A stretch of 8,652 bases of DNA, from contig CAKQGQ010000039.1 of the NCBI GenBank assembly GCA_934233735.1, positions 1 to 8,652 of the forward strand, given 5' to 3'. The stretch is from an uncultured Clostridia bacterium (lineage in GTDB: Bacteria > Bacillota > Clostridia > Peptostreptococcales > Anaerovoracaceae). The notes beneath the pieces are model-generated. The model ran no database searches. It was not told where the DNA came from and was given only the letters and a program-made list of their open reading frames with translations. A program made the position numbers and the translations under genes. Of the stretch, positions 1-6,702 are shown one piece after another; position 1 is the first letter of the stretch, and each line of letters opens with the position of its first letter.

Positions 1-26
1 AAAAAGACGGAGCAAAATCCCGTCTT
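1..26 (-). terminator. Rho-independent terminator of the leftward operon
   Basis: Read on the minus strand, a 7-bp stem (AAGACGG at 20-26 against its complement at 4-10) with a 9-nt loop runs straight into five T residues at the left edge. It lies about 45 nt beyond the CotH stop codon, where the end of the leftward operon is expected. The T tract may continue beyond the window. Confidence 0.75.
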
Positions 27-41
27 ATTTCATAGGCTGAC

Positions 42-66
42 CCTTAAAGAAAGAGGGCTGCGCCCT
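42..66 (-). terminator. possible first terminator after the CotH gene
   Basis: On the minus strand the sequence just after the CotH stop forms AGGGC-GCA-GCCCT (5 bp, 3-nt loop; plus coordinates 54-66), followed by a T-rich run broken by C residues. It looks like a weak terminator placed before the stronger hairpin at the edge. The stem is short, so the call is tentative. Confidence 0.4.
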
Positions 67-71
67 AACGG

Positions 72-1877
72 TTATTTCCCGTTAACGCGACAGCCCCGGT
101 TGTCGTTTTCGCCATCTGAATTGCGCTCGCCGCTAAAATCGAAGCCTCCGCCAAAGTCGCGGCCGCCGTCTTTCCCGCCGCCTCCACCTGCGTTCATTAC
201 ACCCATGACATTAAGGTCTATGCTTGATGAATCGATAAGAGCGCTTGCGTCTTCTTCCTGTCCGCTTCGGGTGGAAGGAATCGTGCCGTCAAGCTGACCG
301 CGGATGCTTTCTGCACGGAGGGAAACAGTCTCCTTCAGCATTTCCACGGCGGACTTGTATTCTGTATAAGAATAGAAGGAAGTCGGGTCGGATTCAACTA
401 AATCGTCTATCTGCGATGTTATGCGCGACACTGTATTTTCAAAGATTCCGCCGCCGACGTATTCATCCGTAAGCTGTCTGAGATACTCGTGGTACTGCTC
501 AAGATATTCCTCGTTTTCGAGAAGCGACATAAAGAACTGTCTGTCTTCTGTGCTGACGCCTGACGAAAACGGAGTATCAATCGGGAAATTGATGACATCG
601 CTTGCATTCTGAGACTGGAAGCCGCCGAAGGCGAGGTTGTAGTCCCATGGAATGATGTTCAGCTTGGAGTCGCTTTCATATAAATAGTAGTTGTGCGCCA
701 TGTTGCCGGAAAGGCTGTCAAGGTTCACGACGAAGGTCTGAACCGCCATATAGCGCAGAACATTGTCTACATCCATATACTCTGCAAGGGTCTGGCTGTC
801 GGTATCGTCGGCACAGATGTTTTTAAGGGCTTTTACGACCCTGCGGTGATCTTTGTCGGTAGTATTGAACACACTGCCTTCCCAAATTGCTTCGTAGCTG
901 TCAAGGCTGTCGTCGGTATAGTTGAGATTAGCACCGCTACCGGAGCCCATGCCGAAGTTTTTGCCACCCATCTCGTCGTTATTGTCATTTTTTCCGCTGT
1001 AATTGTCAGACGTTCTGTCCGGTGGCAACGGCATATCCTCACCGTTTGACATCTGTGGCGGTTGCCCAGATGGTTTGTCCGAGATGTCCGTTTCGCTTGG
1101 CATCTCAGGTGGGTTTCCGCTTGGCTTTTCGGGAGGTTCGTTTGTGCCGCTTGAAAAGTCCGGCATTTCGTCCGTAGAGTCAGGCTTTTCGCCTGTGAAG
1201 TCCGGCATTTCTCCATCCCAGTCTTTCATCTTGCCGGGACCGCCCAGTTCCATGCTGTCGGGCTTATAAAGCTCGCCGTAGTTCGTTCCGTAGTTTCGCA
1301 TAGCGAAGCTTTCTTCGACAGGCTCAAGCGCAAGGTAAACGCCGTAATACTCTCCGTTAATCGAGACCTTTGCATGGTTGTACAGGCTTGCGTCTGCACC
1401 GAGGAAGGCAAACATATCATAGCAAATCGCTTCCTTCATCATCGTTGCGTCGCTGTAATTGTTGTTCAGGACGAGCTTGGAAAGTCCATCACAGTTCTGA
1501 CCGTCCACATACTCATCGAAACTGATTTTAAAGCTGTAGCGGTCGGAATCGCTCGAAGCGACCATGGAAAGGCTGGTGTTGCCTTTGGCACGAAAGCCGA
1601 CATTTTTATATTCCGTTCCGTTGACCGTTACATCGCAGGAATAGTATTCCTCGCTGATGGCATTTTTTAGCAAATCCTCCCAGTCCGATTCGGAAATGGA
1701 AACATCGACATCGATAATCGAATCCGTCGAAAAAAGAGAGTTTTCGTATACCATGGAGATGCCGGAAGCCGCAGCCTGCGTGCTCTGCCCGAAAACGAGC
1801 ATGAAAACAAGCAGGGCAGCGAGAGCCAGAGCAGTAACGGACAAAATGATTTTGCCGATGTGCTTATTGTCTATCAT
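72..1877 (-). CDS. CotH kinase family protein, membrane-anchored, with low-complexity insert
   Basis: The 601-aa product is a CotH-family protein (spore coat protein H-like atypical kinase), known in some members to phosphorylate secreted or coat proteins. One hydrophobic segment near residues 9-30 is a signal anchor, which puts the kinase domain outside the membrane. Family landmarks are visible: GFRAKGNTS around 94-102, GVYLALEPVEE around 179-189, ELYKPD around 202-207, NLDSLSGNMAHNYYLY around 385-400 and the metal-binding IIPWDYNLAFGG around 408-419. An insert of about 100 residues (217-317), rich in Pro, Asp, Glu, Gly and Ser, splits the domain, and the C-terminal tail from about 563 is Gly/Asp rich. 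An in-frame GTG lies three codons earlier, but the ATG at 1877 sits 8 nt after an AGGGG site and is preferred. The gene follows the DUF4956 gene by 11 nt. The family call is firm; the substrate is unknown. Confidence 0.9.
   Translation of the reverse strand: MIDNKHIGKIILSVTALALAALLVFMLVFGQSTQAAASGISMVYENSLFSTDSIIDVDVSISESDWEDLLKNAISEEYYSCDVTVNGTEYKNVGFRAKGNTSLSMVASSDSDRYSFKISFDEYVDGQNCDGLSKLVLNNNYSDATMMKEAICYDMFAFLGADASLYNHAKVSINGEYYGVYLALEPVEESFAMRNYGTNYGELYKPDSMELGGPGKMKDWDGEMPDFTGEKPDSTDEMPDFSSGTNEPPEKPSGNPPEMPSETDISDKPSGQPPQMSNGEDMPLPPDRTSDNYSGKNDNNDEMGGKNFGMGSGSGANLNYTDDSLDSYEAIWEGSVFNTTDKDHRRVVKALKNICADDTDSQTLAEYMDVDNVLRYMAVQTFVVNLDSLSGNMAHNYYLYESDSKLNIIPWDYNLAFGGFQSQNASDVINFPIDTPFSSGVSTEDRQFFMSLLENEEYLEQYHEYLRQLTDEYVGGGIFENTVSRITSQIDDLVESDPTSFYSYTEYKSAVEMLKETVSLRAESIRGQLDGTIPSTRSGQEEDASALIDSSSIDLNVMGVMNAGGGGGKDGGRDFGGGFDFSGERNSDGENDNRGCRVNGK
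1156..1211. repeat. direct repeat inside the CotH insert
   Basis: The 14-mer AAGTCCGGCATTTC occurs at 1156-1169 and 1198-1211, exactly 42 nt apart. It encodes the repeated EMPDF motif of the acidic/proline-rich insert, with a 14-residue period. The spacing is a multiple of three, so gain or loss of a unit would keep the frame. Confidence 0.7.
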
Positions 1878-1888
1878 CTCAATCACCC

Positions 1889-2560
1889 CTACGACATATA
1901 CTCTCCGTTGTAGCTTACGAGGGCGGCACTTTCAACACCTGAAATCGCACCGATTTGGCTCACAAAAGCTGTCGAAGCATCCTTCAGCTTGACTTCGTAA
2001 GAAAGCTCGATCCCCTTCGGCGTTACGGTTTTTGCCTTTATCACATACTTGGACGCGGAAGTCTTCAAGACCTCGGCAGCCGCATTTTCCGCAGTTTCAT
2101 CCGAAAGATTTAAGACGAGCATATACGGATTATCGTGAGTTTTGCGGCTTGCCATAACCCAGATGACCGCACCGATGATAATGGAGCCTATGAGCGCAAG
2201 CGGAATGAGACCTGCGCCGACAACGATGCCGCCTGCAAGCGCCCAGAACAGGAATACGATTTCAATCGGCTCCTTGATTGCGGCACGGAATCTGACGATG
2301 GAAAGCGCACCGACCATGCCGAGCGACAGAATTACATTGGATGTTACCGCCATGATAACCAGCGATGTCACAAGCGAAAGCCCGATGAGGGTCAGTCCGA
2401 AGCTCGAGGAATACATGATTCCCGCCGAAGTTTTCTTATAGATAAAGAAAATAAAAAGTCCGATGATGAGCGCGCACGCCATGCCTAAAAGTGTGTCGAG
2501 CATGGAAAAATCCGATACGCTCTCGAGAAAGCTTGATTTAAAAACATCATTAAAAGTCAT
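1889..2560 (-). CDS. DUF4956 domain-containing membrane protein
   Basis: The 223-aa product matches the DUF4956 family. The N-terminal half is membrane embedded, with hydrophobic stretches near residues 22-41, 54-72, 72-88 and 101-137. The conserved signature SLGMVGALSIVRFRAAIKEP lies at about 79-98 between membrane segments. The C-terminal part (about 146-220) is soluble, mixed alpha/beta in appearance, and probably cytoplasmic. The ATG at 2560 is chosen because a GGAGG site sits about 7 nt upstream; a longer reading to 2596 would enter the previous gene and lacks its own site. It lies 17 nt after the polyphosphate polymerase gene and 11 nt before the CotH gene, so all three are almost certainly cotranscribed. 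The biochemical role is unknown; a regulatory or transport partner of its neighbours is inferred only from context. Confidence 0.88.
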   Translation of the reverse strand: MTFNDVFKSSFLESVSDFSMLDTLLGMACALIIGLFIFFIYKKTSAGIMYSSSFGLTLIGLSLVTSLVIMAVTSNVILSLGMVGALSIVRFRAAIKEPIEIVFLFWALAGGIVVGAGLIPLALIGSIIIGAVIWVMASRKTHDNPYMLVLNLSDETAENAAAEVLKTSASKYVIKAKTVTPKGIELSYEVKLKDASTAFVSQIGAISGVESAALVSYNGEYMS

Positions 2561-2577
2561 TGTAAAACCTCCGGTAT

Positions 2578-3276
2578 TTATGCCATGCTGCGGCATGACG
2601 CGTATTTTGAAAATGCTTGCAGTCTGGTGCAGTGCGGCTGCACGATGTGCCGAATCATTTCCGGCAGAAATTCGTCGTATTTGACTTCCATAATCAGAAC
2701 AGGGTTTGCAAGCGGCGTCTGCGACGGCTCGAAGAACCAGTCCGGCGACAGCCCTGTGGATATATCGGAGTCAAAGGTTATGCGGACATTTCCCGTCGGG
2801 TAGACATATGCCTCGCGATTATAACGCACCACGGAGCGGGGGCGGAGCAGCTGAGTCTGCATTTTGAACCCAAGCTCTGCGACGAGCGGTGTCTGCGAAT
2901 TGAGAAGCTCGCCGTGGCTGCCGTCCAGAATCCGCAGGCAGTCATCATAGAAAAGCGGTGCCGAGTTTTTCAGACAAAGTCCGTTTACCTTCTGCTTCTT
3001 TTCCAGAAAAACCGTATCAAAATCCTCGCCGTAATAGCGCAGTCTGAACTTTTCGCGCATGCTGACGCCGTGAAGCTTTTCCTTCAAGGCTTTATCGAAG
3101 CAGTTGTCAAAGTATAGACTTGTAATCAGGTATCTGCCATCCGCTCCCGAATGCTTATCAGGGCGCATGACGACCTGAAGCTTTTGGCGAAGCGACAGGT
3201 AGTTTAAATAGTCGAGCGCGTATTTATGCTCGTGGCGATATTTGCCGGGCGGGCGTGCCGCAGTGGACTCAGTCAT
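2578..3276 (-). CDS. VTC-domain polyphosphate polymerase-like protein
   Basis: The 232-aa product is a single VTC domain, the tunnel-shaped fold that in yeast Vtc4 makes inorganic polyphosphate from ATP. The basic and acidic residues lining that tunnel appear in order: RHEHKY (14-19), SLYFDN (53-58), REKFRLRYYG (74-83), FLEKKQK (90-96), RYNREAY (151-157), RITFD (165-169), MEVKY (196-200) and FSKYAS (222-227). There is no signal peptide or membrane segment, so it is probably cytoplasmic or bound to the DUF4956 partner. The ATG at 3276 is preferred because AAGGAGG lies about 7 nt upstream; the in-frame extension to 3450 is AT-rich, low-complexity and has no ribosome site. It is the first gene of the leftward operon. 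Enzymatic activity is inferred from conserved motifs. Confidence 0.9.
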   Translation of the reverse strand: MTESTAARPPGKYRHEHKYALDYLNYLSLRQKLQVVMRPDKHSGADGRYLITSLYFDNCFDKALKEKLHGVSMREKFRLRYYGEDFDTVFLEKKQKVNGLCLKNSAPLFYDDCLRILDGSHGELLNSQTPLVAELGFKMQTQLLRPRSVVRYNREAYVYPTGNVRITFDSDISTGLSPDWFFEPSQTPLANPVLIMEVKYDEFLPEMIRHIVQPHCTRLQAFSKYASCRSMA

Positions 3277-3434
3277 ATCGAGAACCTCCTTTTCTTTTGC
3301 TGTAAACAGAATAACAGGCGGAAGTTTTGAACGCGTGGAAGGAAAAGGAAGAATGCAAGGAAAAATTTTGTTAAATATGTGACAAAATATTGATAAATTT
3401 TTTTGAAAACAGGTGAGGGTTTTGCTTTTTTCAT
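3277..3434. other. AT-rich divergent intergenic region
   Basis: This stretch separates the leftward operon from the rightward lipoprotein pair. It must hold the promoter of the leftward operon, but no convincing -35/-10 pair was found on the minus strand. It contains an inverted repeat, ATTTTGT (3365-3371) with ACAAAAT (3382-3388), and the first copy of a 10-nt direct repeat shared with the rightward promoter. No small gene with a ribosome site was seen. Confidence 0.5.
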
Positions 3435-3446
3435 TCGACAAAATAT
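3381..3446. repeat. GACAAAATAT direct repeat in the divergent promoter region
   Basis: GACAAAATAT occurs at 3381-3390 and again at 3437-3446, 56 bp apart. The second copy overlaps the -35 hexamer of the rightward promoter. The first forms one arm of the inverted repeat with ATTTTGT at 3365. This could be a regulator binding site, or chance in AT-rich DNA. Confidence 0.4.
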
Positions 3447-3463
3447 GCAAAAGGGGTTAAAAT
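3435..3463 (+). promoter_or_regulatory. sigma-A-like promoter of the lipoprotein pair
   Basis: TCGACA (3435-3440) and TAAAAT (3458-3463) are separated by exactly 17 bp, each one base from consensus. Transcription would start near 3470, giving a leader of about 15 nt that holds the GGAGGA site at 3475-3480 before the ATG at 3486. Confidence 0.7.
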
Positions 3464-3485
3464 ATATATATTACGGAGGAAAATT

Positions 3486-4325
3486 ATGAAAAAAATACTA
3501 TGTTTACTGCTTACAGCAAGCATGATGTTTACGTTCGCGGCGTGTGGCAGCGATGATACGGGTACAACGCCGAGTGCGGACGATCAGCAGACGGTCAATG
3601 AAAATACACCTGCAGATAGGCAGGATGAGGATCTGAATGCCGATGACAGCACCGACGCAGACAAAGATGCGGAGGAAGAAGATAAGGAAGCCGGCGCAAA
3701 AGATGATGAGAAGAAAGACGATGTGAAGAAACCGGAGAGCAGCAAACCGCAGACTTCCGGACAGGATTCATCGAGCAAGCCTTCGAATAGCAAACCTTCC
3801 GGCAGCAAACCTTCATCATCCAAAGGCGATTCGGCATCGGAAACCAAGAAGCCGACATCTGCACTCAATCTTTTGAGCACGGTTTGGAAATCGTATAAGG
3901 AAAGCGAGAAATTCCCGGCAGCAGGCGGAGACTATTCCGAAGAGAATGCAAGAGAAGATGCTCCGGGCAAATTCAGCACGAGTGATTCCGGCGCTCTGTC
4001 GTCCACATTGGCGGTTCCTGAGGATTCCGCCGATCTCATCAGCAGTGCGGCCTCCCTGACGCACATGATGAACCTGAATACATTTACCGCCGGTTCCTTT
4101 AAAACGAAGAGCACAGGCGATGCGGACAAGCTGGCGGCGGCAATGAAGGAAAGCATCGAAAACAGAAAATGGGTGTGCGGCTTCCCTGAAAAGATGGCGG
4201 TCATCACAATTGATAAATATGTTGTATCCGTTTACGGCGCAGCGGATCTGGTAGATACTTTCAAGGCAAAACTTCAGAAAGCATACACAGGCGCGAAAGT
4301 TTACTGTGAGGGGAATATTGAATAA
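3486..4325 (+). CDS. DUF4358-like lipoprotein with long charged linker
   Basis: The 279-aa product starts with a lipoprotein signal peptide whose lipobox is FAAC at 17-20, so the mature protein is lipid-anchored through Cys20. Residues about 21-125 are a low-complexity spacer: first Asp/Glu/Lys rich, then Ser/Pro/Lys with repeated SKPS units (about 97-113). This probably extends the domain away from the membrane. The C-terminal part resembles DUF4358: a helix with HMMNLN near 193-198, a strand carrying FKTKSTGDADKLAAAMK, then KMAVITIDKYVVSVYGAADLVDTF near 236-259. It carries Cys231 and Cys274, whose pairing is unknown. The ATG at 3486 follows GGAGGA by 5 nt. The stop overlaps the start of the DHHW gene by one base (TAATG), which implies translational coupling. 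DUF4358 has no known activity; the family assignment rests on pattern and context. Confidence 0.72.
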   Translation: MKKILCLLLTASMMFTFAACGSDDTGTTPSADDQQTVNENTPADRQDEDLNADDSTDADKDAEEEDKEAGAKDDEKKDDVKKPESSKPQTSGQDSSSKPSNSKPSGSKPSSSKGDSASETKKPTSALNLLSTVWKSYKESEKFPAAGGDYSEENAREDAPGKFSTSDSGALSSTLAVPEDSADLISSAASLTHMMNLNTFTAGSFKTKSTGDADKLAAAMKESIENRKWVCGFPEKMAVITIDKYVVSVYGAADLVDTFKAKLQKAYTGAKVYCEGNIE

Positions 4326-5287
4326 TGAGAACACAGACGAAAACAAAAAGCTTCAGACAGCGCGGAGTAAAACTCTGCGCTGCATTTTTGCTGGTAATTC
4401 TGCTGGCAGCCTGCGGCACGCAGGGCGAAAACAAGCCGCAGACAAAGACGGATGAGAAGGGCTTTTATTCCTATGACGGATATGTGGTAAAGACGGATTA
4501 CCCACTCGACGAAGATTCCGTCAATAAAGCGGCGGAAAAATTCAAGAATATCTACGATATGTATCTTGAGGGCACAAATGTGCAGGCGTATTATTCCATC
4601 GTACCGGATAAGAACTATTGCATAGGTGCGGAGGCGGGCATTGACACCATAGATTATCAGAAGATGGTCGACCTGATGAAATTAAAGACCGATTATATGC
4701 CCTATATTGATATAATGGGGCTGCTTGACATTACGGATTACTATAAGACCGACGCGCACTGGCGGCAGGAGAAGATTACGGACGTTGCCGCAAAGCTTGC
4801 CGAGGCGATGGGCGTGAGCCTGAATGCCGAATATGAAACAAAGGAAGCAAAGGCGGATTTCGTCGGGGCGTACAGTCGTCAGTCTGAGCTTGAGATGGAG
4901 GCAGAACCGCTGAATTACCTGTACAATGCGCTTTTTGACTCCTGCAAAGTCACGGATTACGAAACAAATAGCGAAATGCCGATTTACGATTTAACGAAAA
5001 CGGAAAGCGCAAAAGGTGAAGGCTATGATATGTTCCTCGGCGGAAGCAAATCGCTGATTACCATTGAAAATCCAAACAGCGCGACGGATAAGGAGCTTGT
5101 GATATTCCGCGATTCTTTCGGAAGCAGCATCGCACCGCTTTTCGCAGAGGCCTACAGCAAGATAACGCTGGTCGACATACGCTATCTGCCGAGCGAGATG
5201 GTCGGCAGGTTCGTGACATTCGATAATCAGGATGTGCTTTTCCTTTACAGTACGCCTGTGCTGAACAACAGCGTGACGATGAAATAG
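4325..5287 (+). CDS. DHHW family (AlgX/AlgJ-like SGNH) lipoprotein
   Basis: The 320-aa product has an N-terminal hydrophobic segment and an LAAC lipobox (27-30), so it is probably anchored on the outer face of the membrane. The DHHW family is related to the AlgJ/AlgX SGNH-like O-acetyltransferases of exopolysaccharide synthesis. YYKTDAHW (139-146) supplies Asp143 and His145, and FRDSFGSS (261-268) supplies Ser264. These match the Asp-x-His plus Ser arrangement of AlgX, so the triad looks complete although the name-giving motif reads TDAHW here. Longer family members carry an extra N-terminal segment that is missing, making this a short form. GAGGGGA lies 10 nt before the ATG, inside the upstream gene. 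A strong terminator follows directly. An MBOAT partner is usual for this family but is absent in the window. Catalysis is inferred. Confidence 0.85.
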   Translation: MRTQTKTKSFRQRGVKLCAAFLLVILLAACGTQGENKPQTKTDEKGFYSYDGYVVKTDYPLDEDSVNKAAEKFKNIYDMYLEGTNVQAYYSIVPDKNYCIGAEAGIDTIDYQKMVDLMKLKTDYMPYIDIMGLLDITDYYKTDAHWRQEKITDVAAKLAEAMGVSLNAEYETKEAKADFVGAYSRQSELEMEAEPLNYLYNALFDSCKVTDYETNSEMPIYDLTKTESAKGEGYDMFLGGSKSLITIENPNSATDKELVIFRDSFGSSIAPLFAEAYSKITLVDIRYLPSEMVGRFVTFDNQDVLFLYSTPVLNNSVTMK

Positions 5288-5290
5288 AGA

Positions 5291-5334
5291 AACAAGAGTT
5301 TTTGGATTACAATCCAAAAACTCTTGTTTTTTTT
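5291..5334 (+). terminator. strong Rho-independent terminator after the DHHW gene
   Basis: A perfect inverted repeat of 18 nt per arm (5291-5308 and 5311-5328), separated by only AC, is followed by an unbroken T run through 5334. The tightest base pairs would open to form the loop. It starts 3 nt after the DHHW stop codon. Confidence 0.93.
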
Positions 5335-5352
5335 GTACTTTTTGGATATAAT
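5324..5352 (+). promoter_or_regulatory. promoter of the DUF4143 ATPase gene, overlapping the terminator
   Basis: A perfect TATAAT at 5347-5352 lies 17 bp after TTGTTT at 5324-5329. The -35 hexamer is therefore inside the right arm and T tract of the preceding terminator. The predicted start near 5359 gives a leader of about 25 nt containing the GGGAGGA site. Confidence 0.65.
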
Positions 5353-5383
5353 AACCCTAAACAGACCGAGGGAGGAATTGCAA

Positions 5384-6589
5384 ATGCTGATTCAAAGGGA
5401 AGAATATTTGAATAAATTAATCGCGCTTAAAGATAAGAAAATAATCAAAGTCGTTACAGGCGTGAGACGGTGCGGAAAGTCAAAATTACTTGAAATGTAC
5501 AGGAAGTGGCTCCTTGAACAAGGTGTGGAAGAAGAAAGAATCGTTTCGATAAATTTTGAAGATTTGGATTTCGAGGATTTGACAGACTATAAAAAACTGC
5601 ACACATATTTGAAAGAGCATTTGGTCAAGGACAACATGACATATATTTTTCTGGACGAAATACAAAATGTAGAGCAGTTCCCTAAGGTCGTGGATAGTTT
5701 GTATATTAAAGACAATGTAGACATCTATATCACGGGTTCCAATGCACACATGCTCTCGAGCGAAATCGCCACCTTGCTGTCGGGGCGCTATATACAGATA
5801 GAGATGCTTCCGTTATCATTTAAAGAATATATGATAAGCACGGGCAGCATGCACGACAGAGGAATAAAGTATGTGGACTATCTGCAAAACAGCTCCTTTC
5901 CGTATACCTTGGAACTTGAGGGACAGTCCGATGAGATAAGGAACTATCTTGAGGGATTGTACAATACGATTGTCGTAAAAGACATAATAAACCACAGCAA
6001 AATTGCCGAACCGATGATGCTCAAGAACATATTAAAATTTATTTTTGATAATATCGGAAATCCGCTCTCGTCGAAAAAGATTGCGGATACGATGACCTCT
6101 TCGGGACGCAGAATCGATACGCGAACCGTTGAAAAATATCTTAACGCCCTGACGGAAAGCTATATCATCTATCAGGCAAAAAGGTATAACATAAAAGGAA
6201 AGCAATACCTTAAAACGCTTGAAAAATACTATGTTGTGGATATTGGCCTGCGCCTTATGCTGGTTGGATCGAAACAGATAGACGCGGGGCGGATACTCGA
6301 AAATATAGTATATCTGGAATTGCTGAGAAGAGGGTATGATGTGTATGTAGGCAAAGTTGACGAATTTGAAGTGGATTTTGTCGCACAAAACGGCAAGGGC
6401 ACAACTTATTTTCAAGTAGCCTTATCTGTTCGTGATGAAAAGACACTTGAGAGAGAACTCCGCTCTTTGCGTGCAATCAAAGATCACTATCCGAAAATCC
6501 TTCTCACTATGGACGACGACCCGGAAGTTCATTACGACGGGATTCGCAGGATAAATGCGAGAGACTGGCTGCTCGGGCTGGAGGAGTAG
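5384..6589 (+). CDS. AAA_14 / DUF4143 ATP-binding protein
   Basis: The 401-aa product is a P-loop ATPase of the AAA_14 plus DUF4143 type. The Walker A motif is GVRRCGKS (26-33), Walker B is YIFLDE (87-92), the sensor-like ITGSN is at 116-120 and LLSGRY at 131-136. The middle (about 150-290) holds a helical region with VVKDIINHSKI and a winged-helix-like stretch. The C-terminal DUF4143 part resembles a PD-(D/E)xK fold: ILENIVYLELLRRGYDVYV, EFEVDFVA, then YFQVAL with Gln in place of the catalytic ExK. DNA cleavage is therefore doubtful. The ATG at 5384 follows GGGAGG by 8 nt; the longer reading from a TTG at 5324 starts inside the terminator and is rejected. The gene has its own promoter and appears monocistronic. 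The family is abundant in host-associated anaerobes, and its role is unknown. Confidence 0.9.
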   Translation: MLIQREEYLNKLIALKDKKIIKVVTGVRRCGKSKLLEMYRKWLLEQGVEEERIVSINFEDLDFEDLTDYKKLHTYLKEHLVKDNMTYIFLDEIQNVEQFPKVVDSLYIKDNVDIYITGSNAHMLSSEIATLLSGRYIQIEMLPLSFKEYMISTGSMHDRGIKYVDYLQNSSFPYTLELEGQSDEIRNYLEGLYNTIVVKDIINHSKIAEPMMLKNILKFIFDNIGNPLSSKKIADTMTSSGRRIDTRTVEKYLNALTESYIIYQAKRYNIKGKQYLKTLEKYYVVDIGLRLMLVGSKQIDAGRILENIVYLELLRRGYDVYVGKVDEFEVDFVAQNGKGTTYFQVALSVRDEKTLERELRSLRAIKDHYPKILLTMDDDPEVHYDGIRRINARDWLLGLEE

Positions 6590-6610
6590 CAGAGTGGAAG
6601 CGATTTTCTG

Positions 6611-6639
6611 TTGTTTCTTTGCTGAAAATCAAGTATACT
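6611..6639 (+). promoter_or_regulatory. promoter of the PDDEXK_9 ATPase gene
   Basis: TTGTTT (6611-6616) and TATACT (6634-6639) are separated by 17 bp. The predicted start near 6646 gives a leader of about 57 nt. The -35 hexamer is identical to that of the upstream ATPase gene. No terminator hairpin was seen between the two genes, so read-through from upstream is also possible. Confidence 0.6.
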
Positions 6640-6702
6640 ATTGATAAGGTGTATGTATGGAACGGACAGAAAACACAGACTTTCCGAAAGGAGTGTGAAG
6701 AA

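Noticed and set aside
693..1049. Plus-strand frame of 118 codons within the CotH gene
   Set aside because: It is antisense to conserved CotH kinase motifs and has no ribosome site or family resemblance.
3277..3450. N-terminal extension of the polyphosphate polymerase
   Set aside because: The extra 58 residues are AT-driven and unlike the family, while AAGGAGG stands correctly before the ATG at 3276.
3816..4346. 176-codon minus-strand frame opposite the DUF4358 lipoprotein
   Set aside because: It is a mirror of a well-supported coding region, has no ribosome site, and shows no recognisable domain.
5324..5383. TTG start for the DUF4143 ATPase
   Set aside because: It lies within the terminator hairpin and upstream of the predicted transcription start; the ATG at 5384 has a good ribosome site and matches the family N-terminus.
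6619..6702. Earlier start for the PDDEXK_9 ATPase
   Set aside because: This stretch contains the -10 element and lacks family sequence; the ATG at 6703 has AAAGGAG at the right distance.
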